Below are positions 42,407 through 52,085 of a stretch of DNA of 64,000 nucleotides, piece by piece; within the stretch, counting starts at the first letter, position 1, and every line of letters begins with the position of its first letter. This DNA is from Neobacillus piezotolerans (GTDB lineage: Bacteria; Bacillota; Bacilli; Bacillales; Cytobacillaceae). The stretch covers positions 124,001 through 188,000 of the forward strand of contig NZ_QNQT01000002.1 of assembly GCF_003362805.1 (NCBI RefSeq). The letters are read 5' to 3'. A model generated the notes under the pieces. It was given only the letters and a program-made list of their open reading frames with translations, was not told the origin of the DNA and did not search any database. The translations under genes and the position numbers were made by a program.

Positions 42407-43221
42407 TGAAGCGTACAGCCAAATTGCCAATTGAAATCATCGGAATCTTGCTTGGGCTTCTCTGGCTATCACCCTTTTACTTAATGATTGTCAATTCTTT
42501 TAAAACGAAGCGGGAAATCTTTTCCGATACATTGAAGCTGCCGGAATTATTCAGTTTTGAAAACTATAGCATTGCCTTTACGCAGCTCGACTTCATGAAG
42601 ACATTTATGAACTCGCTCATTATTACGGTTGCGAGCGTAGCGGTCATTATCGTGTTTTCCTCCATGGCGGCTTACGCCCTTTCCCGGAACAAAAGCAAAA
42701 CCAGCACAATCATTTTCTTTATATTTGTTGCGGCCATGCTGATTCCGTTCCAATCCGTGATGATACCGCTCGTTACTATTTTTGGGAAAATCGATATGCT
42801 GAATAGGAGCGGGCTTGTCTTTATGTACCTTGGTTTCGGAGCAAGCCTGTCGATATTCCTTTATCATGGAACACTGACTTCCATACCGAAAACGCTCGAT
42901 GAAGCTGCCACAATTGATGGCGCTAATAAATTCCAGATTTTCTGGTACATCATTTTCCCAATGTTAAAGCCGATTACTGTAACTGTCGGGATTCTTAATA
43001 CAATTTGGATTTGGAATGACTACCTCCTTCCATCGCTTGTTATCAACCAGGAAGGCATGGAAACGATCCCTCTGAAAATGTTCTTCTTTTTTGGAGAATA
43101 CACGAAGCAGTGGCATTTGGCCCTCGCCGGCCTGACGATTGGCATCATTCCGGTCATTGTTGCGTATTTCTTCGCGCAAAGGCAAATCATAAAAGGGATT
43201 TCGGAAGGTGCCGTCAAGTAA
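42406..43221 (+). CDS. Sugar ABC transporter permease (MalG/MsmG type)
   Basis: 271 residues from GTG 42406 (GGAGG 9 nt upstream). Six membrane helices with the EAA loop LDEAATIDGANKFQIFWYIIFPMLKP (about 164-189). It forms the heterodimeric channel with the preceding permease. No ATP-binding subunit follows; carbohydrate importers of this class in Bacillus share the MsmX ATPase encoded elsewhere. Confidence 0.92.
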   Translation: MKRTAKLPIEIIGILLGLLWLSPFYLMIVNSFKTKREIFSDTLKLPELFSFENYSIAFTQLDFMKTFMNSLIITVASVAVIIVFSSMAAYALSRNKSKTSTIIFFIFVAAMLIPFQSVMIPLVTIFGKIDMLNRSGLVFMYLGFGASLSIFLYHGTLTSIPKTLDEAATIDGANKFQIFWYIIFPMLKPITVTVGILNTIWIWNDYLLPSLVINQEGMETIPLKMFFFFGEYTKQWHLALAGLTIGIIPVIVAYFFAQRQIIKGISEGAVK

Positions 43222-43299
43222 AGGCAACATAGGCAAGTATCTCTTGCCTATATATCGACAGAAAAAAGCAGATGCAGTTGTATGCCGGGAGGAAGCAGG

Positions 43300-44319
43300 A
43301 TGGTTACGATAAAAGAAGTTGCAAAAGAAGCGAATGTGGCGCCTTCCACCGTGTCAAGGGTCATTGCCGACAGTCCCCGGATTAGTGAGAAAACGAAGCG
43401 GCGTGTTAAGGAAGTTATGGAGCGGCTTGGCTATTACCCGAACCTTCAGGCAAGGAGCCTAGCAGCAAAAAGCACAAGGACCATCGGGGTGATTATGCCG
43501 GCCTCAGCGGAGAAAGCCTTTCAAAACCCTTTCTTCCCGGAGGTATTGAGAGGCATCAGCAAGCATGCCCATGCGGCGAAATACGGGCTTTATCTTTCAA
43601 CGGGGTCCACCCTGGCCGAGATACATGAAGAGGTTGTGTCAATGGTGATGGGCCGGCGGGTGGACGGGATTATTCTGCTGTATTCCAGGATTAAGGACAG
43701 GACGATGGAATACCTTAGGGAAAGCGGGTTCCCGTTTACAGTAGTGGGAAGGCCGTATAAAAATAAGAATTCTATTACGTATGTCGACAACGATAATGTT
43801 GGGATAACGAAGCAGATTACCGAGTATTTAATAAGCCTGGGCCATAAAAAAATCGCGTTTGTTGGAGGGAGCCCCGACTTTGTAGTGACAATCGACCGGC
43901 TTAAGGGATACCGCGAAGCGCTTGCCGAATCCGGAATACCGTATGGAGAGCAATATACGATTACGAATGATGAGGTAGCGGGAAACGGGAAGAATGCGGT
44001 GAAGGCCCTTTTAGAGGTTGAAAACCGCCCGACCGCGGTGGTCACCCTCGATGACCTTCTCGCGCACGAAATGATTGGCTGCCTCGAATCATACGATATC
44101 CGGGTGCCGGCCGACATTTCCATTGCGGGCTTCAATAACCTTTCCTTATCGGAACATTCGAATCCGCCCCTGACTTCAATAGATATTGGAACTTTTCAGC
44201 TAGGCTATCAAGCTACGCAATATTTGATAGAAAAGGTTGAAAACCCGGAGGTTGAGCCGAAGGGCGTTATTATTCCGGCCAAACTGATTGAACGGAAATC
44301 GTGCGCGCCGATTCTCTGA
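43300..44319 (+). CDS. malR: LacI family repressor, MalR-like
   Basis: 339 residues from ATG 43300 (CGGGAGGAAG). Helix-turn-helix TIKEVAKEANVAPSTVSRVI at residues 3-22, then a sugar-binding domain beginning RTIGVIMPASAEKAFQNPFFPEVLRGIS, which resembles maltose-operon repressors (MalR) of Firmicutes. It is the last gene of the importer operon, 78 bp after the permease. Three CG-centred operators in the operon leader are the likely targets. The maltose assignment is by resemblance, not proof. Confidence 0.83.
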   Translation: MVTIKEVAKEANVAPSTVSRVIADSPRISEKTKRRVKEVMERLGYYPNLQARSLAAKSTRTIGVIMPASAEKAFQNPFFPEVLRGISKHAHAAKYGLYLSTGSTLAEIHEEVVSMVMGRRVDGIILLYSRIKDRTMEYLRESGFPFTVVGRPYKNKNSITYVDNDNVGITKQITEYLISLGHKKIAFVGGSPDFVVTIDRLKGYREALAESGIPYGEQYTITNDEVAGNGKNAVKALLEVENRPTAVVTLDDLLAHEMIGCLESYDIRVPADISIAGFNNLSLSEHSNPPLTSIDIGTFQLGYQATQYLIEKVENPEVEPKGVIIPAKLIERKSCAPIL

Positions 44320-44339
44320 GGAATATGCCTTTTAAACAG

Positions 44340-44365
44340 AGCCCGCCATATTATGCGGGCTTTTT
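44340..44365 (+). terminator. Terminator of the maltose-type operon
   Basis: A 7-bp GC-rich stem (44340-44346 with 44355-44361), 8-nt loop and five T. Confidence 0.85.
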
Positions 44366-44401
44366 ATATGGATAAATATTACTAAATATGAAATGAAATC
44401 C

Positions 44402-44430
44402 TTGAAAGCCGGCAGAACAATTATTATAGT
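44402..44430 (+). promoter_or_regulatory. Sigma-A promoter of the yhaQP-like operon
   Basis: TTGAAA at 44402-44407 and TATAGT at 44425-44430, 17-nt spacing. Confidence 0.75.
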
Positions 44431-44490
44431 TAGGATGGCATGAAAATGGCTTAATACATAAAAAGATAGCATTTATGAGGAGGGGAAAAG

Positions 44491-45375
44491 ATGGGATTGG
44501 AAATTCGGAATCTTACAAAATGCTACGGCGATAATGTCGCCGTAAACAATATTTCGGTTCAGCTGCCAAAAGGCCAAGTGCTGGGACTACTTGGCAGGAA
44601 TGGCGCGGGTAAGACAACTACGATTAAAATGATGCTTGGCCTGGTTCGCCCAGACAGCGGCGAAATTCTTTGGGAAGGGCGGCCGTTTCTTAGGGAAGAG
44701 CTATCGATTGGCTATCTTCCTGAAGAAAGAGGACTGTATCCCAAAACAAAGATTGCCGAGCAGCTGCGATACTTCGGGCAGCTTGAAGGGATGGGCCGGA
44801 AGCTTGCCAATGAGCGTATTGATTATTGGCTCGAAAAGTTTGAAATTACCGAGTATAAAAACAAACTGGCAAGTGAGCTGTCAAAAGGCAACCAGCAAAA
44901 GATCCAGATCATTGCCACCTTGCTGCATGATCCCGACATTATCATTCTCGACGAGCCGTTCAGCGGACTCGACCCGGTGAATGCAACCAGTCTTGGCAAT
45001 GTCATAGAAGAGCTTGTTGAACAGAAAAAAACGATTATCCTTTCAAGCCATCGCATGGAATCAATCGAGATGTTTTGCGAGAATGTCTGCATGATGAAAA
45101 AAGGGGATATCGTTGTGTCCGGAAAGCTTCAAACAGTCAAAGATGAATATGGCTACAAGAACTTACGGATTACGTCAGCAGGCCAGCTTGAACAAGTATT
45201 CAGGAAATTGAATACGCCATTCGAAAAAAATGGCCTGGTTTATAATGCGAAGGTACATAACGAAAAAGAAGGGATGGATATACTGAAAGCCGCCGAGGCT
45301 GACGGTGTCCCCCTTCAGAACTTTTCCCTGCTTGAACCGACGCTCCATCAAATTTTTGTCGAGAGGGTGGGCTAA
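44491..45375 (+). CDS. yhaQ: ABC exporter ATP-binding protein (YhaQ/NatA-like)
   Basis: 294 residues; ATG 44491 with GAGGAGGGG. Walker A GRNGAGKTT, signature LSKGNQQK, Walker B IIILDEPFSGLDPV and H-loop SSHRM. The LSKGN signature and the C-terminal extension (about 215-294) mark the YhaQ/NatA exporter subfamily. It works with the membrane protein whose ATG directly follows its stop. In Bacillus such pairs are linked to sodium or drug efflux; the substrate here is unknown. Confidence 0.88.
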   Translation: MGLEIRNLTKCYGDNVAVNNISVQLPKGQVLGLLGRNGAGKTTTIKMMLGLVRPDSGEILWEGRPFLREELSIGYLPEERGLYPKTKIAEQLRYFGQLEGMGRKLANERIDYWLEKFEITEYKNKLASELSKGNQQKIQIIATLLHDPDIIILDEPFSGLDPVNATSLGNVIEELVEQKKTIILSSHRMESIEMFCENVCMMKKGDIVVSGKLQTVKDEYGYKNLRITSAGQLEQVFRKLNTPFEKNGLVYNAKVHNEKEGMDILKAAEADGVPLQNFSLLEPTLHQIFVERVG

Positions 45376-46584
45376 ATGGAAAAGTTCCTCGCAGTATTGC
45401 GGTTTCATTTAAAGGAAGGTTTGTCCGGCAAGGGTTTTATCATCACAGCTGTTGTATTATTCGCAGCCATTTTTGGCTATTTCGGTTTTACGCATTACTT
45501 TGGCAAGGATGAAAAAATGACTGTCTATGTCAGCAACCAGTCGACCGGCTATTCCTTTGACACCAGCAGGGCGAAAGCTGATTTTGCCGATGTAAAAGAA
45601 ATCGGGCAGGATAAGGTTGAAGGGTTGAAGAAGAAAGTAAAGGATGGCAATGCCGATGCCCTTATCATCCTGAAGGGAAGCGGCCAAACCCCGGAAATTG
45701 AATATTATTTCCGCCGGATGGCGGACTTCCAGGTGCTCGGGCTGATCAATTCCATCATCCAGCCTCAGTATCTGCATACTGTCATTTCAGAGAATAAATT
45801 AGAACCCGCTGTAGCTGGAGCACTGCTGACACCTGTAAAAGTAACTGAAGTGGCCCTTAAGAAAACAGAGTCGCTCGGGCTTGTTTACTTCTTCCTTTTC
45901 CTTATGTACATGTTTATTATCATGTTTGGAAACACGGTTTCGTTAAGCATTGCCGGAGAAAAAACATCAAGGGTCATGGAAATCATGATTACAAAGGTTA
46001 AGCCTGCCATGATGATGTATGCGAAAATCATCGCCGCGATGGTTTCTGGGCTGATTCAAATCGGCATGGTTGCCCTTGCTTATGGAATGGCCAAGCTGCT
46101 TGGGTGGACATCGGGTGAACTTGAAATTTTCGGAATGCCGCTCGACCTCTCAGCGCTTAACCTGAAAATATTTTTATTCTTGAGCTTGTTTTTTGTCCTG
46201 GGCTATTTCGTGTACGCCCTGTTGTTCGCTTCGATAACATCGGTGATCAGCAGGATGGAGGACATCGGCTCAATCATTTTTCCGGTATCCATTTTGCTGA
46301 TGGGTGCCTTTATGCTTGGAATCAAAACGATGATGGACCCAAACGCGGGTATAGTCCTGGCGAGTTCCTATATACCGTTCTTTTCCCCAATGGTCGTTTT
46401 CTCACGGATTGTCCTTGGTGAAGCAGGGGTGTTGGAGGTTTGCGTTTCAATCGCAATATTGATTGCGACAATAGGGGTATTAAGCTATATCGCAAACCGG
46501 ATTTATACAAAAGGGGTCATGAGATACAACGGGAAGACAACTCTTGTAGATATTGTTAAAATGGCAAAAAGCCGGGAAATATAA
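45376..46584 (+). CDS. yhaP: ABC-2 type exporter permease (YhaP/NatB-like)
   Basis: 402 residues. One N-terminal helix (about 20-38), an extracytoplasmic domain (about 40-170), then five to six helices in the C-terminal half with the GEKTSRVMEIMITKVKP motif typical of the NatB/YhaP family (ABC2_membrane_3). It starts immediately after the ATPase stop codon, so the two are coupled. A bidirectional terminator follows and also serves the convergent pepT gene. Confidence 0.88.
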   Translation: MEKFLAVLRFHLKEGLSGKGFIITAVVLFAAIFGYFGFTHYFGKDEKMTVYVSNQSTGYSFDTSRAKADFADVKEIGQDKVEGLKKKVKDGNADALIILKGSGQTPEIEYYFRRMADFQVLGLINSIIQPQYLHTVISENKLEPAVAGALLTPVKVTEVALKKTESLGLVYFFLFLMYMFIIMFGNTVSLSIAGEKTSRVMEIMITKVKPAMMMYAKIIAAMVSGLIQIGMVALAYGMAKLLGWTSGELEIFGMPLDLSALNLKIFLFLSLFFVLGYFVYALLFASITSVISRMEDIGSIIFPVSILLMGAFMLGIKTMMDPNAGIVLASSYIPFFSPMVVFSRIVLGEAGVLEVCVSIAILIATIGVLSYIANRIYTKGVMRYNGKTTLVDIVKMAKSREI

Positions 46585-46592
46585 ATTAAGCG

Positions 46593-46616
46593 AGGCAGGG
46601 GATTCGTCCCCTGCCT
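46593..46616. terminator. Terminator between yhaP and pepT
   Basis: A perfect 10-bp stem (46593-46602 with 46607-46616) around a TTCG tetraloop. Confidence 0.85.
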
Positions 46617-46623
46617 CCTTTCA

Positions 46624-47859
46624 TTAGTTGGCCTTTTCTTCAAAAAGCCTGGCGATTCCAATGATGACATGCACCGCCTTCAGCATATTGTCTACGGAAA
46701 TGAATTCATACTTTCCATGGAAATTCTCTCCGCCGGTAAAGATATTCGGGGTTGGAAGGCCCATATAGGAAAGCTGGGAACCGTCCGTACCGCCGCGAAT
46801 TGGCTTGATGTTTGGTGTAATACCGATGTTTGTCATCGCTTCGTGGGCGATATCGACAATTTCCATTACCGGTTCGATTTTTTCACGCATATTGTAGTAC
46901 TGGTCATTCAGGTCAAGCTGGATAGCGCCCTCGCCATAGGTTTTCCTTAGCTCCTCAGCGATTTCAGCCATCCTCTGCTTCCTTGCCTCGAAACTGCCGC
47001 GGTCAAAATCCCTGATAATGTAGTAAACCTTTGTTTCTTCAACATCCCCGTTAAAGGAAATCAAATGGTAAAAACCTTCGTAGCCTTCCGTCAATTCTGG
47101 AGCTTCGGCCTCAGGCAGCCGATGGTGGAACTCCATTGCGATTTTAGCGGAATTGACCATCTTGCCCTTCGCGGTGCCGGGGTGGATATTCGATCCCTTG
47201 AAGGTAAGCTTTGCTGAAGCCGCATTGAAGCTTTCGTATTCAAGCTCCCCGATTGGGCCGCCGTCAACTGTATAGGCGTATTTTGCCTGAAATGCGTCAA
47301 CGTCGAATTTATGCGGTCCTCGGCCGATTTCTTCGTCCGGCGTAAAAGCGACCCTGATTTTTCCGTGCTTAATGTCTGGATTTTTTATCAGGTATGCCAT
47401 CGCGGTCATGATTTCCGCGATCCCCGCTTTATTGTCGGCACCCAGGAGGGTCGTTCCGTCCGTTGTAATCAGCGTGTGCTCGAAGTATTCGGCAAGCTGA
47501 GGGAAGTCACTAGTTTTCATGACTACATTCAGGCCTTCGTTCAGGACAATGTCTTTGCCATCGTAATTCTCAATGATTTGCGGGTTTACGCCCTTGCCCG
47601 TGAAATCGGTGGCGGTATCCAGGTGTGCCAGGAAGCCGATTACCGGGACGTCCTTGTCTGTATTGGCAGGCAGGGTCGCCATGACATATCCGTTTTCATC
47701 CATTGTTACTTCTTCCATTCCGATCTTTTTCAATTCGTCAACAAGCATCCTGGCAAGCTCAAGCTGGCCGGAAGTGGACGGACAAGTTGTGCTCGATTCA
47801 TCGGATTGGGTGTTTACCCGGGCATAAGAAGTGAAACGTTCAATAATTTCTGATTTCAA
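46624..47859 (-). CDS. pepT: Peptidase T (tripeptide aminopeptidase)
   Basis: 411 residues, the usual PepT length (M20 family). Zinc ligands and catalytic residues are visible in [14 protein letters not shown] (His and Asp), [14 protein letters not shown] (Asp), [15 protein letters not shown] (catalytic Glu-Glu) and the C-terminal RGGTDGS and [13 protein letters not shown] (His). It releases the N-terminal residue of tripeptides in the cytosol. It fits a proteolysis and amino-acid uptake theme with the subtilases and importers nearby. Monocistronic. Confidence 0.96.
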   Translation of the reverse strand: MKSEIIERFTSYARVNTQSDESSTTCPSTSGQLELARMLVDELKKIGMEEVTMDENGYVMATLPANTDKDVPVIGFLAHLDTATDFTGKGVNPQIIENYDGKDIVLNEGLNVVMKTSDFPQLAEYFEHTLITTDGTTLLGADNKAGIAEIMTAMAYLIKNPDIKHGKIRVAFTPDEEIGRGPHKFDVDAFQAKYAYTVDGGPIGELEYESFNAASAKLTFKGSNIHPGTAKGKMVNSAKIAMEFHHRLPEAEAPELTEGYEGFYHLISFNGDVEETKVYYIIRDFDRGSFEARKQRMAEIAEELRKTYGEGAIQLDLNDQYYNMREKIEPVMEIVDIAHEAMTNIGITPNIKPIRGGTDGSQLSYMGLPTPNIFTGGENFHGKYEFISVDNMLKAVHVIIGIARLFEEKAN

Positions 47860-48023
47860 AATTGTTCTACCCCCACATATGTAATCGAAAATATTTCCAT
47901 GACAATGCCATTATAATACAAACCACGGAATTAACAGAAATCTCAGGAATAAAGAAATATCCATTTGTCGAAAAAAGAGGATAAACAAAACAAAAAAGCT
48001 ATGGCAATAAACCTTTAAATCAC

Positions 48024-48066
48024 TAGACGGGATGAAATGAATCATGTACAATGTTTTCAGAATATT
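48024..48066 (+). promoter_or_regulatory. Promoter of the liv operon with CodY-like box
   Basis: TAGACG (48024-48029) and TACAAT (48047-48052, preceded by TG) at 17-nt spacing. TGTTTTCAGAATATT at 48052-48066 matches the CodY consensus AATTTTCWGAAAATT at 12 of 15 positions, and TATTTTCAG recurs about 35 bp later. The box overlaps the start site, as in CodY repression of branched-chain amino-acid uptake. Confidence 0.55.
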
Positions 48067-48141
48067 GTTTTTATTATGAATCAAATGTATTTTCAGTTTT
48101 CTATGGTGGTAAAGGTTAAAAAAGAGAAGGGGGAACTAAAA

Positions 48142-49329
48142 ATGAAGAAACGCAAGTTGGCAGGAATTTTTCTATCATTTTCTTTGATTGCCGGCATTAT
48201 GGCAGGCTGTGGCACAAAGGAAAGCAGCGGGTCAAGCAGCTCGGGTGGCAAAGACAGCGATACGATCAAGATTGGGGTAAACGTTGAGCTTTCGGGAGGA
48301 GTAGCTTCCTATGGCCAATCGATTTCCGAAGGGCTTGCGCTGGCTGTGGACGAAATCAATAAAGAAGGCATTAACGGCAAAAAAATTAAGCTAGTTAAGT
48401 TCGATAATAAGTCTGACGCCTCGGAAGCTACTGCCGGAGCGGTTAAACTGATCAGCCAGGACAAGGTCGCCGCGATAATCGGCTCGGCAACAAGCGGAAA
48501 TACATTGGCCCAAGTCCAATTAGCAGAGAAATATAAAGTCCCGATCATTACTCCTACCGGAACGAATCCGGATGTAACGAGCAAAGGCGGGAAGCTGAAC
48601 GCCTATGCATTCAGGACATGCTTCATCGACCCGTTCCAGGGAACAGTGGCGGCTAATTTCGCATCTGATGAGCTGCAAGCCAAGAAAGCTGTTGTCTACA
48701 TTGATACAGCGAGCGACTATTCAAAGGGGCTTGCGGCGGCATTTAAAGAAGCCTTTAAAGCAAAAGGCGGGGAATTGCTTGAAGATGCAGCCTACATCGC
48801 CAAGGATACTGACTTTAGGGCGACTTTGACTCGAATTAAATCCCAAAATCCAGATTTCGTTTTCCTTCCTGGCTACTATGAAGAGGTTGGCCTGATCATT
48901 AAGCAGGCTCGTGAAATCGGCCTTGATGTACCAATTATGGGAGGAGATGGCTGGGATTCACCAAAGCTGGTTGAGCTAGCTGGGGCAAATGCCCTGGGTA
49001 ACACGTTCATCACAAACCATTATTCGTCAGCTGATCCAGATCCGAAAATCCAGGAGTTTGTTGAAGCTTTCAAGAATGCGAACAAAGGTAAATCACCTGA
49101 TGCCTTCGCAGCCCTGGGCTATGACACCGGCTATTATCTGGCTGATGCAATTAAGCGCGCCGGCAGCGCCGATCCGGAAAAAATCCGAACAGCTCTTGAG
49201 GAAACAAAGGACCTTCAGCTTGTCTCTGGTACTCTTACCCTTGATGAAAACCACAACCCTGTAAAATCAGCAGCAATCCTGAAGTACGAGAATGGCCAGC
49301 AAGCTTTCGAAACGAAGGTTAATCCATAA
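48142..49329 (+). CDS. livJ: Branched-chain amino-acid ABC transporter, binding lipoprotein
   Basis: 395 residues from ATG 48142 (AGAAGGGGG). The upstream frame extension to 48037 has no site. Lipoprotein signal with MAGC lipobox at about residue 22. Leu/Ile/Val-binding family (Peripla_BP_6): VNVELSGGVASYGQSISEG start and VAAIIGSATSGNTLAQVQLAEKYKVPIITP. It captures branched-chain amino acids for the LivHMGF complex encoded downstream. An attenuating terminator separates it from livH. Confidence 0.92.
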   Translation: MKKRKLAGIFLSFSLIAGIMAGCGTKESSGSSSSGGKDSDTIKIGVNVELSGGVASYGQSISEGLALAVDEINKEGINGKKIKLVKFDNKSDASEATAGAVKLISQDKVAAIIGSATSGNTLAQVQLAEKYKVPIITPTGTNPDVTSKGGKLNAYAFRTCFIDPFQGTVAANFASDELQAKKAVVYIDTASDYSKGLAAAFKEAFKAKGGELLEDAAYIAKDTDFRATLTRIKSQNPDFVFLPGYYEEVGLIIKQAREIGLDVPIMGGDGWDSPKLVELAGANALGNTFITNHYSSADPDPKIQEFVEAFKNANKGKSPDAFAALGYDTGYYLADAIKRAGSADPEKIRTALEETKDLQLVSGTLTLDENHNPVKSAAILKYENGQQAFETKVNP

Positions 49330-49340
49330 AGAAAGACCTG

Positions 49341-49372
49341 ATAGGGGGCATCGTCCCCCTATTTTGGGTTTT
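49341..49372 (+). terminator. Partial terminator between livJ and livH
   Basis: A perfect 8-bp stem (49341-49348 with 49355-49362) and T-rich tail inside the operon, probably keeping binding-protein mRNA in excess. Confidence 0.75.
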
Positions 49373-49469
49373 TAATATTTTTACAATAAACACTTCCGGA
49401 AGATGATTAAAGGAGGAAAACCCGATAAGATACACCAAATAACAGTACCTTTCAAGGGGAGTAATAATT

Positions 49470-50348
49470 ATGGAATTTGTACAGCAATTGATAAACGGAA
49501 TTTCACTTGGAAGCATTTATGCTCTGATCGCCCTTGGCTATACGATGGTTTATGGAATCGTAAAACTGATTAACTTTGCCCATGGCGATGTTTTTATGGT
49601 CGGTGCATTCGTCGGTTTTTATTCGATTACGGTTCTTGAGCTTTCTTTTTTTCCCGCACTTATTCTTACTATGGCCGTCTGTTCCCTTTTCGGTGTCTTG
49701 ATTGAGAGGATTGCCTATAAGCCGCTTCGGAACGCGACGCGGATAGCGGCGTTGATTACCGCGATTGGCGTATCACTTCTTATTGAATACAGCGTCATTT
49801 ATGTCCGGGGAGCCCAGACCGAAGCGTATCCTGATAATGTCCTTCCTAAAGAAACCATTAATCTTTTTGGAGTGAATGTCAGCAGCCAATCTCTTTTTAT
49901 ACTTGGAATATCGGTCGCCTTGATGGTCATCCTTCAGTTCATTGTCCATAAGACGAAAATCGGCAAGGCGATGAGGGCGGTGTCCCATGATGCCGATGCT
50001 GCGAGGCTTATGGGCATAAATGTGAACAATACAATTTCGGCAACGTTTGCGATTGGCTCGGCTCTTGCCGGCGCCGCGGGCGTCATTTTCGGAATTTATT
50101 ATACGAAAATCGAACCGCTGATGGGCATCATTCCAGGCCTTAAGGCCTTCGTTGCCGCGGTCCTTGGAGGAATCGGCATTATCCCGGGAGCCATGGTAGG
50201 AGGGCTCTTGCTTGGGATTATAGAGGCACTGGTCAGCGCGCTTGGCTACTCGCTCTGGCGTGACGGGGTTGCATTCATTGTCCTCATCCTGATTCTTATT
50301 TTCCTCCCATCCGGTCTATTCGGGAAAAATATGAGAGAGAAAGTATAG
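49470..50348 (+). CDS. livH: Branched-chain amino-acid ABC permease LivH
   Basis: 292 residues; ATG 49470. About eight membrane helices, with the N-terminal QQLINGISLGSIYALIALGYTMVYGI and the RAVSHDADAARLMGINVN cytoplasmic loop typical of LivH. It forms the channel with LivM. livM begins 11 bp later. Confidence 0.94.
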   Translation: MEFVQQLINGISLGSIYALIALGYTMVYGIVKLINFAHGDVFMVGAFVGFYSITVLELSFFPALILTMAVCSLFGVLIERIAYKPLRNATRIAALITAIGVSLLIEYSVIYVRGAQTEAYPDNVLPKETINLFGVNVSSQSLFILGISVALMVILQFIVHKTKIGKAMRAVSHDADAARLMGINVNNTISATFAIGSALAGAAGVIFGIYYTKIEPLMGIIPGLKAFVAAVLGGIGIIPGAMVGGLLLGIIEALVSALGYSLWRDGVAFIVLILILIFLPSGLFGKNMREKV

Positions 50349-50359
50349 GAGGGAGCAAG

Positions 50360-51331
50360 ATGAAATACGTTAAGAGAGGAAAAGGCTTCTGGCTCTCAAT
50401 TGTACTGGCTTTGGTCGTCTTTTCTGTCATCCAGGCGATGATTTCCGGAGGAATATTGAATATATTCCATGTTAATACCCTGATTACGATTGGCATCAAC
50501 ATTATGCTTGCGGCAAGCCTGCATTTGATTATCGGTATTACCGGCCAATTCTCAATCGGGCATGCCGGTTTCCTCGCGGTAGGGGCTTACTCATCGGCGG
50601 TCATGACCATGATGTTCGAAATGCCATTCGCCGTCGCGATTATCATTGGAGGGCTTGCTGCCGCGATTGCGGGGCTGCTCATCGGTATCCCGAGCCTTCG
50701 CCTAAAAGGGGACTATTTGGCGATTGCCACGCTTGGGTTTGGTGAAATTGTCAGGATCGCTCTCTTAAACTTCGATTATGTTGGCGGGGCGAGCGGGATG
50801 CAGGTTATGCCATTAAGTACATGGGCATGGACATTCGCCTGTGTGCTTATCACGCTCGTTGTCATCGTCAATTTTACAAATTCCACCCATGGCAGGGCTT
50901 GCATTTCAATCCGGGAAGATGAAACCGCGGCGGATGCGATGGGCATAAACACAACGTACTACAAGGTTGTGGCATTCGCGGTCGGGGCGTTCTTCGCTGG
51001 AGTGGCGGGGTCAATTTTTGCCCATAACTTCTACATCATTCAGCCGTCCAATTTCGGCTTCCTTAAATCGTTCGATATCTTGATCATTGTTGTGCTTGGC
51101 GGGCTGGGCAGCCTATCGGGAGCGGTTATCGCCGCCATCCTGCTGACGCTTGTTTCGACGTTCCTGCAGGCGTACCCGGAAACAAGGATGATTTTATACA
51201 GCATCATCCTCATTATAACCATGCTTTACCGTCCGCAGGGGCTATTGGGTACAAGGGAAATCACTTCATTCTTTAAAAAATCGAAAAAGGCGGGAGGCGA
51301 CCATGATGGCACAGGGCAATCCGTTGCTTAA
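50360..51331 (+). CDS. livM: Branched-chain amino-acid ABC permease LivM
   Basis: 323 residues; ATG 50360 with AGGAGGGAG. About nine helices; GQFSIGHAGFLAVGAYSSA and the loop SIREDETAADAMGINTTYYK are LivM hallmarks. Its last 29 bases overlap the livG start, so translation is coupled. Confidence 0.94.
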   Translation: MKYVKRGKGFWLSIVLALVVFSVIQAMISGGILNIFHVNTLITIGINIMLAASLHLIIGITGQFSIGHAGFLAVGAYSSAVMTMMFEMPFAVAIIIGGLAAAIAGLLIGIPSLRLKGDYLAIATLGFGEIVRIALLNFDYVGGASGMQVMPLSTWAWTFACVLITLVVIVNFTNSTHGRACISIREDETAADAMGINTTYYKVVAFAVGAFFAGVAGSIFAHNFYIIQPSNFGFLKSFDILIIVVLGGLGSLSGAVIAAILLTLVSTFLQAYPETRMILYSIILIITMLYRPQGLLGTREITSFFKKSKKAGGDHDGTGQSVA

Positions 51332-52085
51332 AGTTGAAAAGGCCGGAATCCGCTTCGGCGGCCTGAAAGCTGTTTGGGACGTCAACCTGGAATTGTTCCA
51401 GGGTGAACTGGTCGGTTTGATTGGGCCGAATGGCGCCGGAAAGACCACCTTTTTCAACTTGCTGACAGGCGTTTACGTTCCGACTGAAGGGGAGATAAAG
51501 CTTGATGGCGAGAACCTGAAGAAGCTGCCTCCGTATAAAATTACAAGAAAGGGCGTCAGCCGGACGTTCCAGAATATCCGTCTTTTCGGCGAACTTTCCG
51601 TTATCGACAATGTCAAAGTCGCCTATCATTCCTTGGCGAAACATGGGATACCAAGCTCCATATTCCGCCTTCCGAAGCATTTTGAAGGTGAGCGAGAAAT
51701 GGATGAAAAGGCAATTGAGTTCCTGAAAATCTTCGGGCTGGACCGTGTTAGGGACGAGAAAGCGAAAAATCTGCCGTATGGCCAGCAACGGAGGCTTGAA
51801 ATTGCCCGTGCACTCGCGGCCAACCCGAAACTATTGCTTCTTGATGAACCGGCGGCAGGCATGAACCCTCAGGAAACGAAGGAGTTAATGAGCCTGATTT
51901 CCTTCATTCGGAACCGCTTCCACCTGACTGTTCTGTTGATTGAGCATGACATGGGGCTTGTAATGGGGGTTTGTGAACGTATCTACGTCCTTGACCATGG
52001 ACAGCTGATTGCGCAAGGAACGCCTGAAGAAATCAGGAATAACCCAAAGGTAATCGAGGCGTATTTGGGCGAGGAGGTATCGTGA
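51303..52085 (+). CDS. livG: Branched-chain amino-acid ABC ATPase LivG
   Basis: 260 residues; ATG 51303 (a second ATG follows at once) with GGGAGGCG. Walker A GPNGAGKTT, the long insertion FNLLTGVYVPTEGEI, signature LPYGQQRR and Walker B LLLLDEPAAGMNP. This is the LivG type. One of two ATPases powering LivHM. Stop and next start overlap as TGATG. Confidence 0.95.
   Translation: MMAQGNPLLKVEKAGIRFGGLKAVWDVNLELFQGELVGLIGPNGAGKTTFFNLLTGVYVPTEGEIKLDGENLKKLPPYKITRKGVSRTFQNIRLFGELSVIDNVKVAYHSLAKHGIPSSIFRLPKHFEGEREMDEKAIEFLKIFGLDRVRDEKAKNLPYGQQRRLEIARALAANPKLLLLDEPAAGMNPQETKELMSLISFIRNRFHLTVLLIEHDMGLVMGVCERIYVLDHGQLIAQGTPEEIRNNPKVIEAYLGEEVS

Noticed and set aside
49402-49470. Small gene behind the AAAGGAGG at about 49408
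   Set aside because: The strong ribosome-like site is not followed by a start codon at usable spacing. Probably chance or a relic before livH.
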